This document shows, piece after piece, positions 18,995 through 29,400 of a stretch of 64,000 nucleotides of DNA. Location of the stretch: the NCBI RefSeq assembly GCF_017872975.1, contig NZ_JAGGJP010000005.1, forward strand, positions 124,001-188,000, given 5' to 3'. The translations under genes and the position numbers were made by a program. Position 1 is the first letter of the stretch. Each line of letters begins with the position of its first letter. The DNA comes from Rubellimicrobium aerolatum (GTDB taxonomy: Bacteria > Pseudomonadota > Alphaproteobacteria > Rhodobacterales > Rhodobacteraceae). The notes beneath the pieces were generated by a model that saw only the letters and a program-made list of their open reading frames with translations, was not told the DNA's origin and searched no databases.

Positions 18995-21304
18995 TCAGCC
19001 GCAGCGCGAGAAGCCGCAGGTGGCGCAACTCAGGCAGCCTTCCTGCACCCGGACCTCGGTGCTGCCGCAGGAGGGGCAGGCCGCGCCCGGAGCCGCCGCC
19101 GCCGCGTCCTTGGGCGCCTCCTCCCAGCCGGCGTCGTCGAACTTGCCCGTGCGCTCGACCGGCGTCGCCACCCCCTGCCCCGGCACCAGGCTCGCCTCGC
19201 TGTCGAGGAAGCCGATGCGCTTCAGGTGCCTCTCGATCTCGATGCCGATGGCGGCCAGGATCGAGGGCACATACTTGCCCCCCATCCAGGCCCCGCCGCG
19301 CGGATCGAACACCGCCTTCAGCTCCTCCACCACGAAGGCCACCTCGCCCCCGCGCCGGAACACCGCCGAGATCATCCGCGTCAGCGCCACGGTCCAGGCG
19401 TAATGCTCCATGTTCTTGGAGTTGATGAAGACCTCGAACGGCCGCCTGCGACCTTCGACCACGATGTCGTTCACGGTGATGTAGATGGCGTGCTCCGAGC
19501 CCGGCCAGCGCAGCTTGTAGGTCGCGCCTTCCAGTTCCTCCGGACGGTCCATCGGAACCACCTCGGCCTTGGGCGCGGGCTTCGGCTCGGCGACCGATAG
19601 CACCGAGCCGGTGACGGCGTTCGGCCGGTAGGTGGTGCAGCCCTTGCAGCCCATGTCCCAGGCGGCCTGATACACGTCCCGGAAGTCCTCGAATGGGATG
19701 TCGGCCGGGACGTTGATCGTCTTGGAGATGGACGAATCCACCCACTCCTGCGCCGCCGCCTGCATCCGCACATGGTCGAGCGGCGCGAGGTCCTGCGCCG
19801 TCACCACGTGATCCGGCAAGGGCGCGTCCCCCTTCAGCCGCCGCCAGAGCGCGACGGCGTGGTCCACCACCTCCTCCTCGCGCCGGCTGCCGTCCGGCAG
19901 GAGCACCTTGCGGGTGTAGGAGGTGGCGAAGACCGGCTCGATCCCCGACGACACGTTCCCGGCGTAGAGCGAGATCGTCCCCGTCGGCGCGATGGAGGTG
20001 AGGAGCGCATTGCGGATGCCATGGGCACGCACGGCCTCCCGCACGTCCTCGTCCATCCGCCGCATCATCGCGGATTCGAGGTAGCGGTCGGCGTCGAAGA
20101 GCGGGAACGGCCCCTTCTCCCTCGCGAGGTCCACGCTGGCGAGGTAGGCCGCCCGCGCCACCTGCCGCATGGTCGCGCGCGTCCAGTCCGCCGCCGCCTC
20201 GGACCCGTAGCGCAAGCCCAGCATCATCAGCGCATCGGCGAGGCCCGTCACCCCGAGCCCGATCCGCCGCTTGGTCCGCGCCTCCTCGGCCTGCTGCGGC
20301 AGGGGGAAGCGCGACAGGTCCACCACGTCGTCCATTATCCGCACGGCGACGGCGACCAGCTCCCGCAGCTCCGCTTCGTCCAGCCGCGCCCCCGGCCCGA
20401 ACGGGTCGCGCACCAGCCGCGCGAGGTTCACCGATCCCAGCAGGCAGGCCCCGTAGGGGGGCAAGGGCTGCTCGCCGCAGGGATTCGTCGCGGCGATCGT
20501 CTCGGCGTAGCGGAGGTTGTTCTCGCGGTTGATCCGGTCGATGAAGATCACCCCCGGCTCGGCGAAGTCGTAGGTGGATCGCATGATGCGGTCCCAGAGG
20601 TCGCGCGCGCGGATCGTGCGGAAGACCTTGCCGCCGAAGGTCAGGTCCCAGTCCGCATCCGTCTTTACCGCCTCCATGAACGGGTCGGTGACCAGCACGC
20701 TCATGTTGAACATCCGCAGGCGCTGAGGGTCCTGCTTCGCCGTCACAAAGTCCTCGATGTCCGGGTGGTCGCAGCGCATCACCGCCATCATCGCGCCGCG
20801 CCGCGAGCCCGCCGACATGATCGTGCGGCACATCGCGTCCCACACGTCCATGAAGGACAGCGGCCCCGAGGCGTCCGCGCCGACCCCCTTCACGGGCGCG
20901 CCTCGGGGCCGCAGCGTCGTGAAGTCGTAGCCGATGCCGCCCCCGGCCTGCATCGTCAGCGCCGCCTCCTTGAGCGCGTCGAAGATGCCGGCCATCGAGT
21001 CCTCGACCGTGCCCATGACGAAGCAGTTGAAGAGCGTCACGCTCCGCCCGGTGCCAGCCCCGGCCACGATCCGTCCCGCCGGCAGGAAGCGGAAACCGTC
21101 CAGCGCGTCGTGGAACCGCTCCTCCCAGGCCGAGGGGTCCGCCTCGACCGAGGCCAGCGCCTTCGCGACCCGCCGCCAGGTATCCTCCACCGTCAGGTCC
21201 ACCGGCGTCCCGTCTGGGGCCTTGAGGCGATACTTCATATCCCAGATCGGCTCCGAGATCGGCGCGAGGAAGCGCGAGCCGAGGGGGGTCTGGTCGTTGG
21301 CCAT
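18995..21304 (-). CDS. nrdJ: Adenosylcobalamin-dependent ribonucleoside-diphosphate reductase (class II)
   Basis: A 769-aa B12-dependent reductase that makes deoxyribonucleotides with or without oxygen. Redox and catalytic motifs are VTLFNCFVMG, the radical/active-site region NPCGEQPLPPYGACLLGS, and the C-terminal zinc or thiol cluster CPSC...CLSCATCGFSRC. I chose the ATG at 21304 because the conserved start (ANDQTPLGSRFLAPISEPIW) begins there; the frame is open 30 codons further upstream. The divergent DUF1489 gene starts 136 bp away. The intergenic stretch is too short for a full cobalamin riboswitch, but it holds an inverted repeat at 21364-21387. Confidence 0.95.
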   Translation of the reverse strand: MANDQTPLGSRFLAPISEPIWDMKYRLKAPDGTPVDLTVEDTWRRVAKALASVEADPSAWEERFHDALDGFRFLPAGRIVAGAGTGRSVTLFNCFVMGTVEDSMAGIFDALKEAALTMQAGGGIGYDFTTLRPRGAPVKGVGADASGPLSFMDVWDAMCRTIMSAGSRRGAMMAVMRCDHPDIEDFVTAKQDPQRLRMFNMSVLVTDPFMEAVKTDADWDLTFGGKVFRTIRARDLWDRIMRSTYDFAEPGVIFIDRINRENNLRYAETIAATNPCGEQPLPPYGACLLGSVNLARLVRDPFGPGARLDEAELRELVAVAVRIMDDVVDLSRFPLPQQAEEARTKRRIGLGVTGLADALMMLGLRYGSEAAADWTRATMRQVARAAYLASVDLAREKGPFPLFDADRYLESAMMRRMDEDVREAVRAHGIRNALLTSIAPTGTISLYAGNVSSGIEPVFATSYTRKVLLPDGSRREEEVVDHAVALWRRLKGDAPLPDHVVTAQDLAPLDHVRMQAAAQEWVDSSISKTINVPADIPFEDFRDVYQAAWDMGCKGCTTYRPNAVTGSVLSVAEPKPAPKAEVVPMDRPEELEGATYKLRWPGSEHAIYITVNDIVVEGRRRPFEVFINSKNMEHYAWTVALTRMISAVFRRGGEVAFVVEELKAVFDPRGGAWMGGKYVPSILAAIGIEIERHLKRIGFLDSEASLVPGQGVATPVERTGKFDDAGWEEAPKDAAAAAPGAACPSCGSTEVRVQEGCLSCATCGFSRCG

Positions 21305-21363
21305 GGCAACCTCTGGAACGAAGGATGAACACCGATCTTGGCGTTCCCCTGGGGGATGGTCAA

Positions 21364-21387
21364 CAAGATGTGGGCGGCCGCATCTTG
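21364..21387. promoter_or_regulatory. Inverted repeat between nrdJ and the DUF1489 gene
   Basis: CAAGATG (21364-21370) and CATCTTG (21381-21387) form a perfect 7-bp inverted repeat with a 10-base spacer, 60 bases upstream of nrdJ. It does not match the NrdR-box consensus closely. It could be an operator or a leader hairpin for nrdJ. Confidence 0.4.
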
Positions 21388-21440
21388 CGAACAAGCGCGC
21401 CCGCCCTCATGGTGCCGCCCGCTCGGAACGGGAGCCAAGG

Positions 21441-21890
21441 GTGGCGGGACTGCATCTCATCAAGCTGTCGGTGGGGACCGACGACGTGGCCGACCTCGCC
21501 CGCTGGCAGGCCGGGCCGGGCCGGGGCCATGACGGCCGCCCGCGCCACGTCACCCGGATGTGGCCCAAGCGCGAGGACGAGCTTCTCGACGGCGGCTCGA
21601 TCTTCTGGGCGATCAAGGGCGTCGTGCTCTGCCGCCAGCGGGTCCTGGCGCTGGAGGAGGTGCGGGGCGCGGACGGAATCCCGCGCTGCGCCATCGTCCT
21701 GGACCCGGAGCTGGTGCGCGTGACGCCCATGCCGCGCCGCCCGTTCCAGGGCTGGCGGTACCTGCCTCATGACGAGGCCCCGCGCGACCTCGGTCAGTGG
21801 GACGCCGCCGAGGAGGAGCTGCCGCCCAAGCTCTCGATGGCGCTGGCCGAGTTCGGCGTGGTCTGGGGGCCAGCCCCCAAGCAGGGCTAG
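21441..21890 (+). CDS. DUF1489 family protein
   Basis: A 149-aa protein whose N-terminus LHLIKLSVGTDDVADLARWQ and central TRMWPKREDELLDGGSIFW are typical of DUF1489, a conserved alphaproteobacterial family of unknown function. The GTG start at 21441 is chosen from the family N-terminus, with GGGAG seven bases upstream. Overlaps hisG tail-to-tail by 4 bases. Confidence 0.88.
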   Translation: MAGLHLIKLSVGTDDVADLARWQAGPGRGHDGRPRHVTRMWPKREDELLDGGSIFWAIKGVVLCRQRVLALEEVRGADGIPRCAIVLDPELVRVTPMPRRPFQGWRYLPHDEAPRDLGQWDAAEEELPPKLSMALAEFGVVWGPAPKQG

Positions 21891-22576
21891 AGGCCCAGCC
21901 GCGCCCGCAGGTTCTCCAGCGCCGCCCGTTCCTCCTCGCCCCAGGGCGCGCGGCGGCTGCGGAACAGCGTGGCCTGGCTCGCGTGGATCAGGCCGTCCGA
22001 CAGGACCTTGAGGCCGTTGGCCCGCAGCGTCTCGCCGGTCGAGGTGATGTCCGAGATGGCCTCGGCCGTCTCGCCCCGCACGACGCCCTCGGTTGCGCCC
22101 TGGCTGTCCACCAGCAGGTAGTCGGCCACGCCCTGCGCCCGCAGGAAGTCGCGGGTCAGCCGGTGATACTTCGTCGCGATCCGCAGCCGGTGGCCGTGCG
22201 CGCGCCGGAAGGCCGCGCAGGCGGCGTCGAGGTCGTCCAGCGTCTCCACGTCCACCCAGAAGCGCGGCACGGCGATCACCACGTCGGCCGGCCCGAAGCC
22301 CATGGGGGCCAGTTCCTCCACCCGCTCCTCCCAGCGCGCGACCTTCTCGCGCACGAGGTCCGAGCCGGTGACGCCCAGATGGATGCGCCCGGCCTCCAGC
22401 TCGCGCGGGATCTCCCCGGCGGACAGGAGCACCGGTTCCAGATGCTCCCAGTCGGAGCGGGCGGCGTATTCGCGCTCGCCCCCGGCGCGGCCGAGGCTGA
22501 TGCCGCGCGCGGCGAACCAGGCGAAGGCGTCCTCCATCAGCCGCCCCTTGGACGGCAGGCCCAGCCGCAGCGTCAT
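21887..22576 (-). CDS. hisG: ATP phosphoribosyltransferase, short form
   Basis: A 229-aa catalytic subunit for the first step of histidine synthesis (ATP + PRPP). It is the short HisG type that lacks the C-terminal regulatory domain and needs HisZ. Motifs include LRLGLPSKGRLMED at the N-terminus and the PRPP loop region SDITSTGETLRANGLK. Its ATG overlaps the hisZ TGA (ATGA), so the two partners are translationally coupled. Confidence 0.95.
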   Translation of the reverse strand: MTLRLGLPSKGRLMEDAFAWFAARGISLGRAGGEREYAARSDWEHLEPVLLSAGEIPRELEAGRIHLGVTGSDLVREKVARWEERVEELAPMGFGPADVVIAVPRFWVDVETLDDLDAACAAFRRAHGHRLRIATKYHRLTRDFLRAQGVADYLLVDSQGATEGVVRGETAEAISDITSTGETLRANGLKVLSDGLIHASQATLFRSRRAPWGEEERAALENLRARLGL

Positions 22577-23670
22577 GCCGCCCCCCGCAGTTGCACGACC
22601 AGCTCGGGCCGGATGACGCCGCCCACGGCGGGGACCACGCGGCCCCGGCCCAGCACCCGCGTCAGCGCGTCGTAGCGCCCGCCGGTCGCCACAGGGGGCA
22701 GGTCCGGCCGCGCCGCCGCAAAGAGGCCGAAAACGAAGCCGTCGTAGTATTCCAGCGTCGTGCGGCCGAAGCTGCCCTCGAAGGCGACCTCGGCCACGGC
22801 GACGCCGCGACGCTCCAGCGCCTCGACCCGCCGCTCCAGACGGTAAAGGGCGGGGCCGAGGCCGGGCGCGTCCTGTTCCAGGCCGCGCAGCGTGTCCAGC
22901 GCCTCGGGCAAGGGCGCGGCCAGCGACAGCAGGGCGTCGATCAACGTCACCTCCCCGGCCGGGAGCGGCGGGGCCAGCGCCTCGTCGCGCAACTGCCCAA
23001 GGCGGGCCTCGATCTCCCCTCGCGTCCGCACCCCGATCTCGGGCCCGGCGTCGGCGAAGGGATCGGCCGCCGCCAGCAGCGCCGCCCGTCCCTCGGGCAA
23101 GGGCGTCCGGCCCGCGTAGCGGTCGAGCAGCGCGCGGAAGCGGCGGGGCCGCCAGACGTGCCGCCGAAGGGCGGCCTTGCGGGGGGCAGTGGTGGACAGC
23201 CCGTCCACCGCCGCCAGAATCAGCCCGATGTCGCCCATCGCCGCCCGCAGGTGCAGGTCGGGGATGGCCGAAGCCAATGTCGCGAAGACCTCGGCGTCGG
23301 CCTCGGCCGGATCGCGGCCGCCGAACAGCTCGAACCCCGCCTGGAGGTATTCGCTCGGGCGGCTCTCGTCTTCGGCCTCCTGCCGCCGGAACACCTCGCC
23401 CGCATAAGCGTAGCGGGCGGGGTCGCGCCCGGCCTCCATGTGCATCCGCACCACCGGCACCGTGAAGTCCGGCCGCAGCATCACTTCGCCGCGCAGGGGG
23501 TCCTGCGTGACGAAGGCGCGCGCGCGGATGTCCTCGCCGTAGAGATCCAGCAGCTCCTCGGCGGGCTGGAGGACGCGCGCCTCCACCTCCTCCGCCCCTT
23601 GCGCGGCGAAGTGGGCGAGGAGGCGCTGCGCCTCGGCGCGGGCGGCGATGCGGCGGGCGGGGAGGGTCAC
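22573..23670 (-). CDS. hisZ: ATP phosphoribosyltransferase regulatory subunit
   Basis: A 365-aa HisRS paralogue that lacks aminoacylation activity and serves as the histidine-sensing partner of short HisG. Class II synthetase-like motifs are visible ([22 protein letters not shown], and the degenerate GGRYDAL near the C-terminus), but the anticodon-binding domain of true HisRS is missing. The start overlaps the hisS stop as ATGA. Confidence 0.93.
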   Translation of the reverse strand: MTLPARRIAARAEAQRLLAHFAAQGAEEVEARVLQPAEELLDLYGEDIRARAFVTQDPLRGEVMLRPDFTVPVVRMHMEAGRDPARYAYAGEVFRRQEAEDESRPSEYLQAGFELFGGRDPAEADAEVFATLASAIPDLHLRAAMGDIGLILAAVDGLSTTAPRKAALRRHVWRPRRFRALLDRYAGRTPLPEGRAALLAAADPFADAGPEIGVRTRGEIEARLGQLRDEALAPPLPAGEVTLIDALLSLAAPLPEALDTLRGLEQDAPGLGPALYRLERRVEALERRGVAVAEVAFEGSFGRTTLEYYDGFVFGLFAAARPDLPPVATGGRYDALTRVLGRGRVVPAVGGVIRPELVVQLRGAA

Positions 23671-25154
23671 TTGGCGAGCAACGCCCTAAGGTGGGCCACG
23701 AGGTCGGCCCGCGTCACTTCCTGCTGGGCCGGGCGGTCTTTCCATTCCTCCAGGCTCGCGGTTTGCGCGGCCTGCGCGCCAGCCACGAGGTCCTTGACCT
23801 GCACGACGCCCCTCGCCTTCTCGTCCGAGCCCTCGATGATGGCGAAGGGCGCGCGGCGGCGGTCGGCATACTTCATCTGCGCGCCGAAGTTCTTGGGGTT
23901 GCCCAAGTAGGCCTCGGCCCGGATGCCGGCGTTCCGCAGTTCGGCGACGATGGCGAAGGTGTCGGCCATGCGGTCGCGGTCCATGACGGTGACGACCACC
24001 GGCCCCGGCTCCTCGTCCGCGACGCGCCCCTTGGCGCGCAGGGCGGCGAGCAGCCGGTCCACGCCGATCGAGACGCCGGTCGCGGGCACCGCCTCGCCGG
24101 TGAAGCGCTTCACGAGGTCGTCGTAGCGCCCGCCCCCGGCCACCGAGCCGAACTGGCGCGGCTTGCCGTCGTCGCCGAGGATCTCGAAGGTCAGCTCGGC
24201 CTCGAAGACCGGGCCGGTGTAGTAGCCGAGGCCCCGAACCGTGGCGGGGTCGAGCAGGATTCGGTCGGGGCCGTAGCCGCCAGCCTCCAGCAGCTCGGCC
24301 ATCTGCGAAAGCTCCGCGAGGCCCGCCGCGCCGGTCGGGGTGGCGCCGCACAGGTCGGACAGGGTCCGCAGCGTGTCCGCGCCGGTTGCGCCGCGCGCCT
24401 CGACGAAGCCCAGCACCACCCGCGCCTGATCGTCCGAGAGACGGGCGCCCTTGGTGTAGTCGCCGCTCTCGTCCTTGCGGCCCTCGCCCAGGAGCGCCCG
24501 CACGCCCTGCGGCCCCAGCCGGTCGAGCTTGTCGATGGCGCGCAGCACGATGCCGCGTTCATGCGCGAAGCGGTCGGGGTCGGCGGGGTCGAGCACGCCC
24601 GCCGCCTCCATGACGCCGTTCAAGACCTTGCGATTGTTGATCTTCACCACGTAGTCGCCGCGCGCGATGCCCAGGGCCTCCAGCGCGTCGCAGAGCATCC
24701 CGCAGATCTCGGCGTCCGCTGCGACGGTCGGCGTGCCCACGGTGTCGGCGTCGCACTGGTAGAACTGGCGGAAGCGGCCCGGCCCCGGCTTCTCGTTGCG
24801 CCAGACCGGGCCCATCGCATAGCGGCGATAGGGCGTGGGGAGCTGCGCGCGGTGCTGGGCGTAGACGCGGGCGAGCGGCGCGGTCAGGTCGTAGCGCAGC
24901 GCGAGCCAGTCCTTGTCCTCGTCGAGCCAGGCAAAGACGCCCTCGTTCGGGCGGTCCACGTCGGGGAGGAACTTGCCCAGCGCCTCGACCGTCTCCACGG
25001 CGGAGGTCTCCAGCGCCTCGAAGCCGTAACGGCGGTAGACCTCGGCGATGCGGGACAGCATGGCGGCCCGCTCCGTCACCTCCGCGCCGAAATGGTCGCG
25101 GAAGCCCTTGGGCGTCTCGGCCCGGGGGCGGCGGGTCTTCTGGTCCTTGGCCAT
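23667..25154 (-). CDS. hisS: Histidine--tRNA ligase
   Basis: A 495-aa class II aminoacyl-tRNA synthetase. Motif 1/2 regions [31 protein letters not shown] and [21 protein letters not shown] are present, as are the histidine-binding signature GLGYYTG and motif 3 region GGRYDDL...[10 protein letters not shown]. An anticodon-binding domain follows. The ATG at 25154 fits the family N-terminus. First gene of the hisS-hisZ-hisG operon, where synthetase, its paralogue and the first biosynthetic enzyme are joined by ATGA overlaps. Confidence 0.97.
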   Translation of the reverse strand: MAKDQKTRRPRAETPKGFRDHFGAEVTERAAMLSRIAEVYRRYGFEALETSAVETVEALGKFLPDVDRPNEGVFAWLDEDKDWLALRYDLTAPLARVYAQHRAQLPTPYRRYAMGPVWRNEKPGPGRFRQFYQCDADTVGTPTVAADAEICGMLCDALEALGIARGDYVVKINNRKVLNGVMEAAGVLDPADPDRFAHERGIVLRAIDKLDRLGPQGVRALLGEGRKDESGDYTKGARLSDDQARVVLGFVEARGATGADTLRTLSDLCGATPTGAAGLAELSQMAELLEAGGYGPDRILLDPATVRGLGYYTGPVFEAELTFEILGDDGKPRQFGSVAGGGRYDDLVKRFTGEAVPATGVSIGVDRLLAALRAKGRVADEEPGPVVVTVMDRDRMADTFAIVAELRNAGIRAEAYLGNPKNFGAQMKYADRRRAPFAIIEGSDEKARGVVQVKDLVAGAQAAQTASLEEWKDRPAQQEVTRADLVAHLRALLAK

Positions 25155-25253
25155 CGTGGAGGTCCCTTGCTGCCGGGCCGCTTTAGCCTTCGCGTCCGGC
25201 CGGGGCAACCGTCGGGGCTGGACAGCGCGCGCGGCCTGGGGCTTGGTCGCGCC

Positions 25254-25448
25254 ATGGACCTCACCCCCCTCGAAGAGCGCGTGGCGCACCTGCTCCGGGC
25301 CGTGGACGACCTGTCGGACACGGTTGCCCGGCAGGAGCGGGAGATCGCCCTGCTGACCCGTCGCGTCCAGATGCTGATGGAGCGGGAGGCCGAGCGCGAG
25401 GCGCAAGGCCCCGGCGACGTGCCCATAGACCGGCCGCCCCATTACTGA
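25254..25448 (+). CDS. slyX: SlyX family protein
   Basis: A 64-aa coiled-coil protein (about residues 5-50, heptad-rich [20 protein letters not shown]) ending in the hallmark RPPHY of SlyX. The role in the family is unclear. Divergent from hisS with about 100 bp between starts. Confidence 0.85.
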   Translation: MDLTPLEERVAHLLRAVDDLSDTVARQEREIALLTRRVQMLMEREAEREAQGPGDVPIDRPPHY

Positions 25449-25493
25449 GGATCGGGTCGGTCGGAGATGGCGGTCGTCGCTGGGCACGGAATC

Positions 25494-25560
25494 GGTCCTT
25501 TCGCTGTTCGGGACCAATCTGCCAGACGAGGGTTAACCGCCTCCTACAGCTACGAACGGT
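25494..25560. other. Conserved intergenic element, copy B (possible structured RNA)
   Basis: Second copy of the element at 2537-2601. Hairpin GGTCC (25494-25498) / GGACC (25511-25515) holds GCTGTTCG in a 12-base loop. The 31-base block beginning GGGTTAAC (25530-25560) lies at the same 19-base spacing as in the first copy. It sits between slyX and the convergent lipoprotein gene. Confidence 0.45.
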
Positions 25561-25572
25561 GGGTTTAAGATT

Positions 25573-26106
25573 TCATGAAGGCGGCGGGTCGGCCGCCACC
25601 ACCTCGCCCTGGTGGAGAAGGAGGTCGCGGTGCGCCTCCTCTCCGAAGACGGGATAGGCCGAGACGAAGACCGTATCGCGCGCGAGCTGGTCGAGGTCCG
25701 CGCCGCAGGGCTGGCCGGGCGCGGCGCCGCAGGCCTGGGCCTTGATCCGCTCGTAGGCGGCATCGACCGGGGAATAGGCCCCCTCGGGGGCCTCGTAGCG
25801 GGTGACCTCGTGGGTCGCGAGGTCGCCGAACATGACGAGAGCGGCGGTGACGGAGCGCGCGCAGCCGTCCGCGAAGCCGGTGATGTGGTGCGGGCGGGCT
25901 TCGGTGGAGCCCGGCGCGGTGTCGTGGACGGCGTAGCCGGCGCGCGTCTCGACCAGGGGGCCGAGCTGCGAATCGGCGAGGCCGCAGACGGGCGGGAGGG
26001 CGGCCGAGGCCCCGGCGAAGGCGGCGGTCGGGGCGGGGCCAAGGGCCTCGTCGCAGGACGCGAGGGACAGGGCGGCGAGCGCGGCGGCCAGGACGGCGCG
26101 GGGCAT
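25573..26106 (-). CDS. Putative lipoprotein, function unknown
   Basis: A 177-aa protein with a lipoprotein signal peptide (hydrophobic run then lipobox LASC, acylated Cys18). The mature part has further cysteines (CGLADSQ, DGCARS, CGAAPGQPCGAD) that could form disulfides in the periplasm. No domain recognised. I chose the ATG at 26106 because it gives the signal peptide; the frame stays open far upstream only as a shadow of dnaE. Confidence 0.75.
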   Translation of the reverse strand: MPRAVLAAALAALSLASCDEALGPAPTAAFAGASAALPPVCGLADSQLGPLVETRAGYAVHDTAPGSTEARPHHITGFADGCARSVTAALVMFGDLATHEVTRYEAPEGAYSPVDAAYERIKAQACGAAPGQPCGADLDQLARDTVFVSAYPVFGEEAHRDLLLHQGEVVAADPPPS

Positions 26107-26209
26107 GGGGAACTTCCTCCCGGAGCTTTGCGGCGCAACGCGCGAAACGGGGATGCGGTTCGGGGGTCCGACGTCGAAGGGGGCGCTGCCCCCGTCCCCT
26201 TCGGGGACT

Positions 26210-26394
26210 CCCCCGGGATATTTGGAGTCAAAGAAAGCCATCAACCATTCCTTAACCCTGGTCGGAAAAGATGGCCTCACGGTACAGGCGGGGACGCCGA
26301 TGACCGTGTCAAAGAAGGCCGCCCTCGGGGACGTTGATCGCTCCCGGGGGCCGCTGCGCGCCTGGCTTTCTTTGGCTCCAAATATCCCGGGGGG
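26210..26394. repeat. Long-distance 30-bp inverted repeat upstream of the lipoprotein gene
   Basis: The arm at 26210-26239 (containing GGGATATTTGGAGTCAAAGA) and the arm at 26364-26393 (GGCTTTCTTTGGCTCCAAAT onward) are reverse complements with a single mismatch in 30 bases, about 125 bases apart. Each is flanked by a G/C-rich palindrome (GGGGGCGCTGCCCCC at 26180-26194; a matching one near 26415). The 335-bp gap between the lipoprotein start and the dnaE stop holds nothing else that looks coding. Confidence 0.75.
26241..26255. promoter_or_regulatory. Possible CtrA-like site
   Basis: TCAA-CCATTCC-TTAA resembles the CtrA consensus TTAA-N7-TTAA (one mismatch), lying about 140 bases upstream of the lipoprotein start. 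Only a pattern match. Confidence 0.25.
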
Positions 26395-26441
26395 AATCGC
26401 GCGGCACGCGCGATGGGGGGCAGCGCCCCCCTGCCCCGGCC

Positions 26442-29400
26442 TCAGACCTCCTCGACCTCCTGGACCCCTGGCACATGGCGCAGCGCGCGCCGAACCTCGG
26501 GAGTCACAGGGAATTGGTCGCCCAAGTCGATCTCCACGTCTCCGGGCAGCGTCGGGTGCCGGAGGAAGAGCGTGACCGGCCCGCCCCTCGCGCGGCGGGC
26601 GGCCTGCCGGGCCTGGTCGAGCACGCGGGCGACGGAGGCCAGCGCCTCCTCGGCCTCCACGAAGACCTTGAAGCCCATCGCGCCCGCGCCCGCCACCTCG
26701 TCCACCGGCGTCACGCCCCGGCCCGTCAGGCGGAGCTGGTCGCCTTCGGCCGTGCACTCCACCTGGATCACCACGCGCGATCCGGGCTCCAGGTGGGGGC
26801 GGCCGGCCTCCAGCGCCTCGCTGAACAGCGTCACCTCGAACTGTCCGGTGGGGTCGGACATCGACACGAAGGCGAAGCGGTTGCCGCGCGCCGACTTCCG
26901 CTCCTGCCGCGCCGCCACGCTGCCGGCGATCTTGGCCACGAAGGGGCCGTCCTGCACCTTCAGGGCCACCTCGTCGTAGGTCAGGACCTTGGCCCGCCGG
27001 AGCGCGGGGAGGTAGTCGTCGAGCGGGTGGCCGGTGAGGTAGAAGCCCACGGCCTTGAACTCCTCGGCCAGCCGCTCGGGCGCGTCCCAGTCGGGGGTGG
27101 CGGGCAGGCGCGGCTCGGGGAGGTCGGCCCCGGCCTCGCCGAAGAGCGACACCTGGGAGGAGGCCCGCTGCTCGTGCACCGCCGCCGAGTAGGCCACCAG
27201 CGCGTCGAGCGATTCGAGGACGCGCCTGCGGTTGCGGTCGAGCTGGTCGAAGGCCCCGGCCCGGGCCAGCATCTCCAGCGGGCGCTTGCCGACGCGCTTG
27301 AGGTCCACGCGCCGCGCCATGTCGAAGAGCGTGGCGAAGGGGCGGCTGTCGCGGCCCCTCACGATCAGCTCCATCGCCTCCACGCCGACGTTCTTGAGCG
27401 CGCCGAGGCCGTAAACGAGCGTCCCCTTCTCCACGCCGAACAGCGCCCCGGAGCGGTTCACGCAAGGAGGCGACCAGGGGATGCCGAGATGCTTGCGGAC
27501 CTCCTGGAAGTAGGTCGCCAGCTTGTCGGTCAGGTGGAGGTCGCAGTTCATCACCCCCGCCATGAACTCGACGGGGTGGTTGGCCTTGAGCCAGGCGGTC
27601 TGGTAGCTGACCACCGCGTAGGCGGCGGCGTGGGACTTGTTGAAGCCGTAGTTGGCGAACTTCTCGAGGAGGTCGAAGACCTCGCCGGCCTTGTCCTTGG
27701 ACACGCCGTTCGCCATCGCCCCTTCGATGAACTTGGGGCGTTCCTTGGCCATCTCCTCGGGGATCTTCTTGCCCATCGCGCGGCGGAGGAGGTCGGCGCC
27801 GCCGAGGGAATACCCGGCCATCACCTGGGCGATCTCCATCACCTGCTCCTGGTAGACGATGATCCCCTGCGTCTCCTTCAGGACGTGGTCGATGCTGGGA
27901 TGCAAGGGCTCCAGCGGCCGGAGGCCGTTCTTGACCTCGCAATAGACGGGGATGTTCTCCATCGGGCCGGGGCGGTAGAGCGCCACCAAGGCCACGATGT
28001 CCTCGATGCAGGTGGGCTTCATGCGCTTGAGCGCGTCCATCATGCCCGAGGATTCCACCTGGAACACGGCAACCGTGCGGGCGCGGGCGTAGAGGTCGTA
28101 GGCGGCCCTGTCGTCCAGCGGGATCGCCAGGATGTCGTTCTCGGTCCCCGGCGCGGGGTCGTAGATCCTCCGTCCGTCCGCCGCCACGTGCAGGTCGCGC
28201 GTCCTGCGGATCAGCTTGACCGCGTTGTCGATCATGGTGAGCGTCTTGAGGCCCAGGAAGTCGAACTTCACGAGGCCCGCCTGCTCCACCCACTTCATGT
28301 TGAACTGGGTGGCGGGCATGTCGTCGGTGCCCGGCGCGCGGTAGAGCGGCACCAATTCGTCGAGCGGCCGGTCGCCGATCACCACGCCCGCCGCGTGGGT
28401 GGAGGCGTTGCGCAGGAGCCCTTCGAGCTGCTCGGCGTATTCCAGGCAGCGCTTGACGACCTCGGCGGCCCGCATCTCCTCGCGCAGGCGGGGCTCGTCG
28501 GCGAGGGCCTTGGTGATGGAGACGGGCTTGACGCCCTCCATCGGGATCATCTTGGACAGGCGGTCCACCTGCCCGTAGGGCATCTGGAGCACGCGGCCCA
28601 CGTCGCGGACGGCGGCCTTGGACAGCATCGCGCCGAAGGTGATGATCTGGCCCACCTTGTCCGCGCCATACTTGCCCTGGACGTAGCGGATCACCTCCTC
28701 GCGGCGGTCCATGCAGAAGTCGATGTCGAAGTCGGGCATCGACACCCGTTCGGGGTTCAGGAACCGCTCGAACAGCAGCGAGTAGCGCAGGGGGTCGAGG
28801 TCGGTGATGGTGAGCGCATAGGCGACGAGCGAGCCCGCGCCGGAGCCGCGGCCCGGCCCCACGGGGATGCCCTGCGACTTGGCCCACTTGATGAAGTCGG
28901 CCACGATCAGGAAGTAGCCGGGGAAGCCCATCTGCTCGATGATGCCCAGCTCGTAGGCGAGGCGGGCCTCGTAGTCCTCCACGGGGACGGCGTGGGGGAT
29001 CACGCGAAGGCGGGCCTCCAGCCCCTCCTTGGCCTGGCGGCGCAGCTCCTCCACCTCGTTGTCGGCGAAGCGGGGCAGGATCGGCTTGCGCTTGGCGACC
29101 TTGAAGGCGCAGCGGCGGGCGATCTCGACGGTGTTGTCCAGCGCCTCGGGGAGGTCGGCGAAGAGGGTCGCCATCTCCTTCTGGGACTTGAAGTAGTGCT
29201 GGGGCGTGAGGCGGCGGCGCGGCCCGGACTGGTCCACGTAGGCCCCCTCGGCGATGGCGAGGAGGGCGTCGTGCGCCTCGAAGAGCTGCTCCTTGGGGAA
29301 GTAGACATCGTTCGTCGCCACGATGGGCAGGCCCAGGTCGTAGGCCATTTCCAGCGTGGGACGCTCGGAGAGCCGCTCGGCTTCGGGGAGGCCGCCGTCA

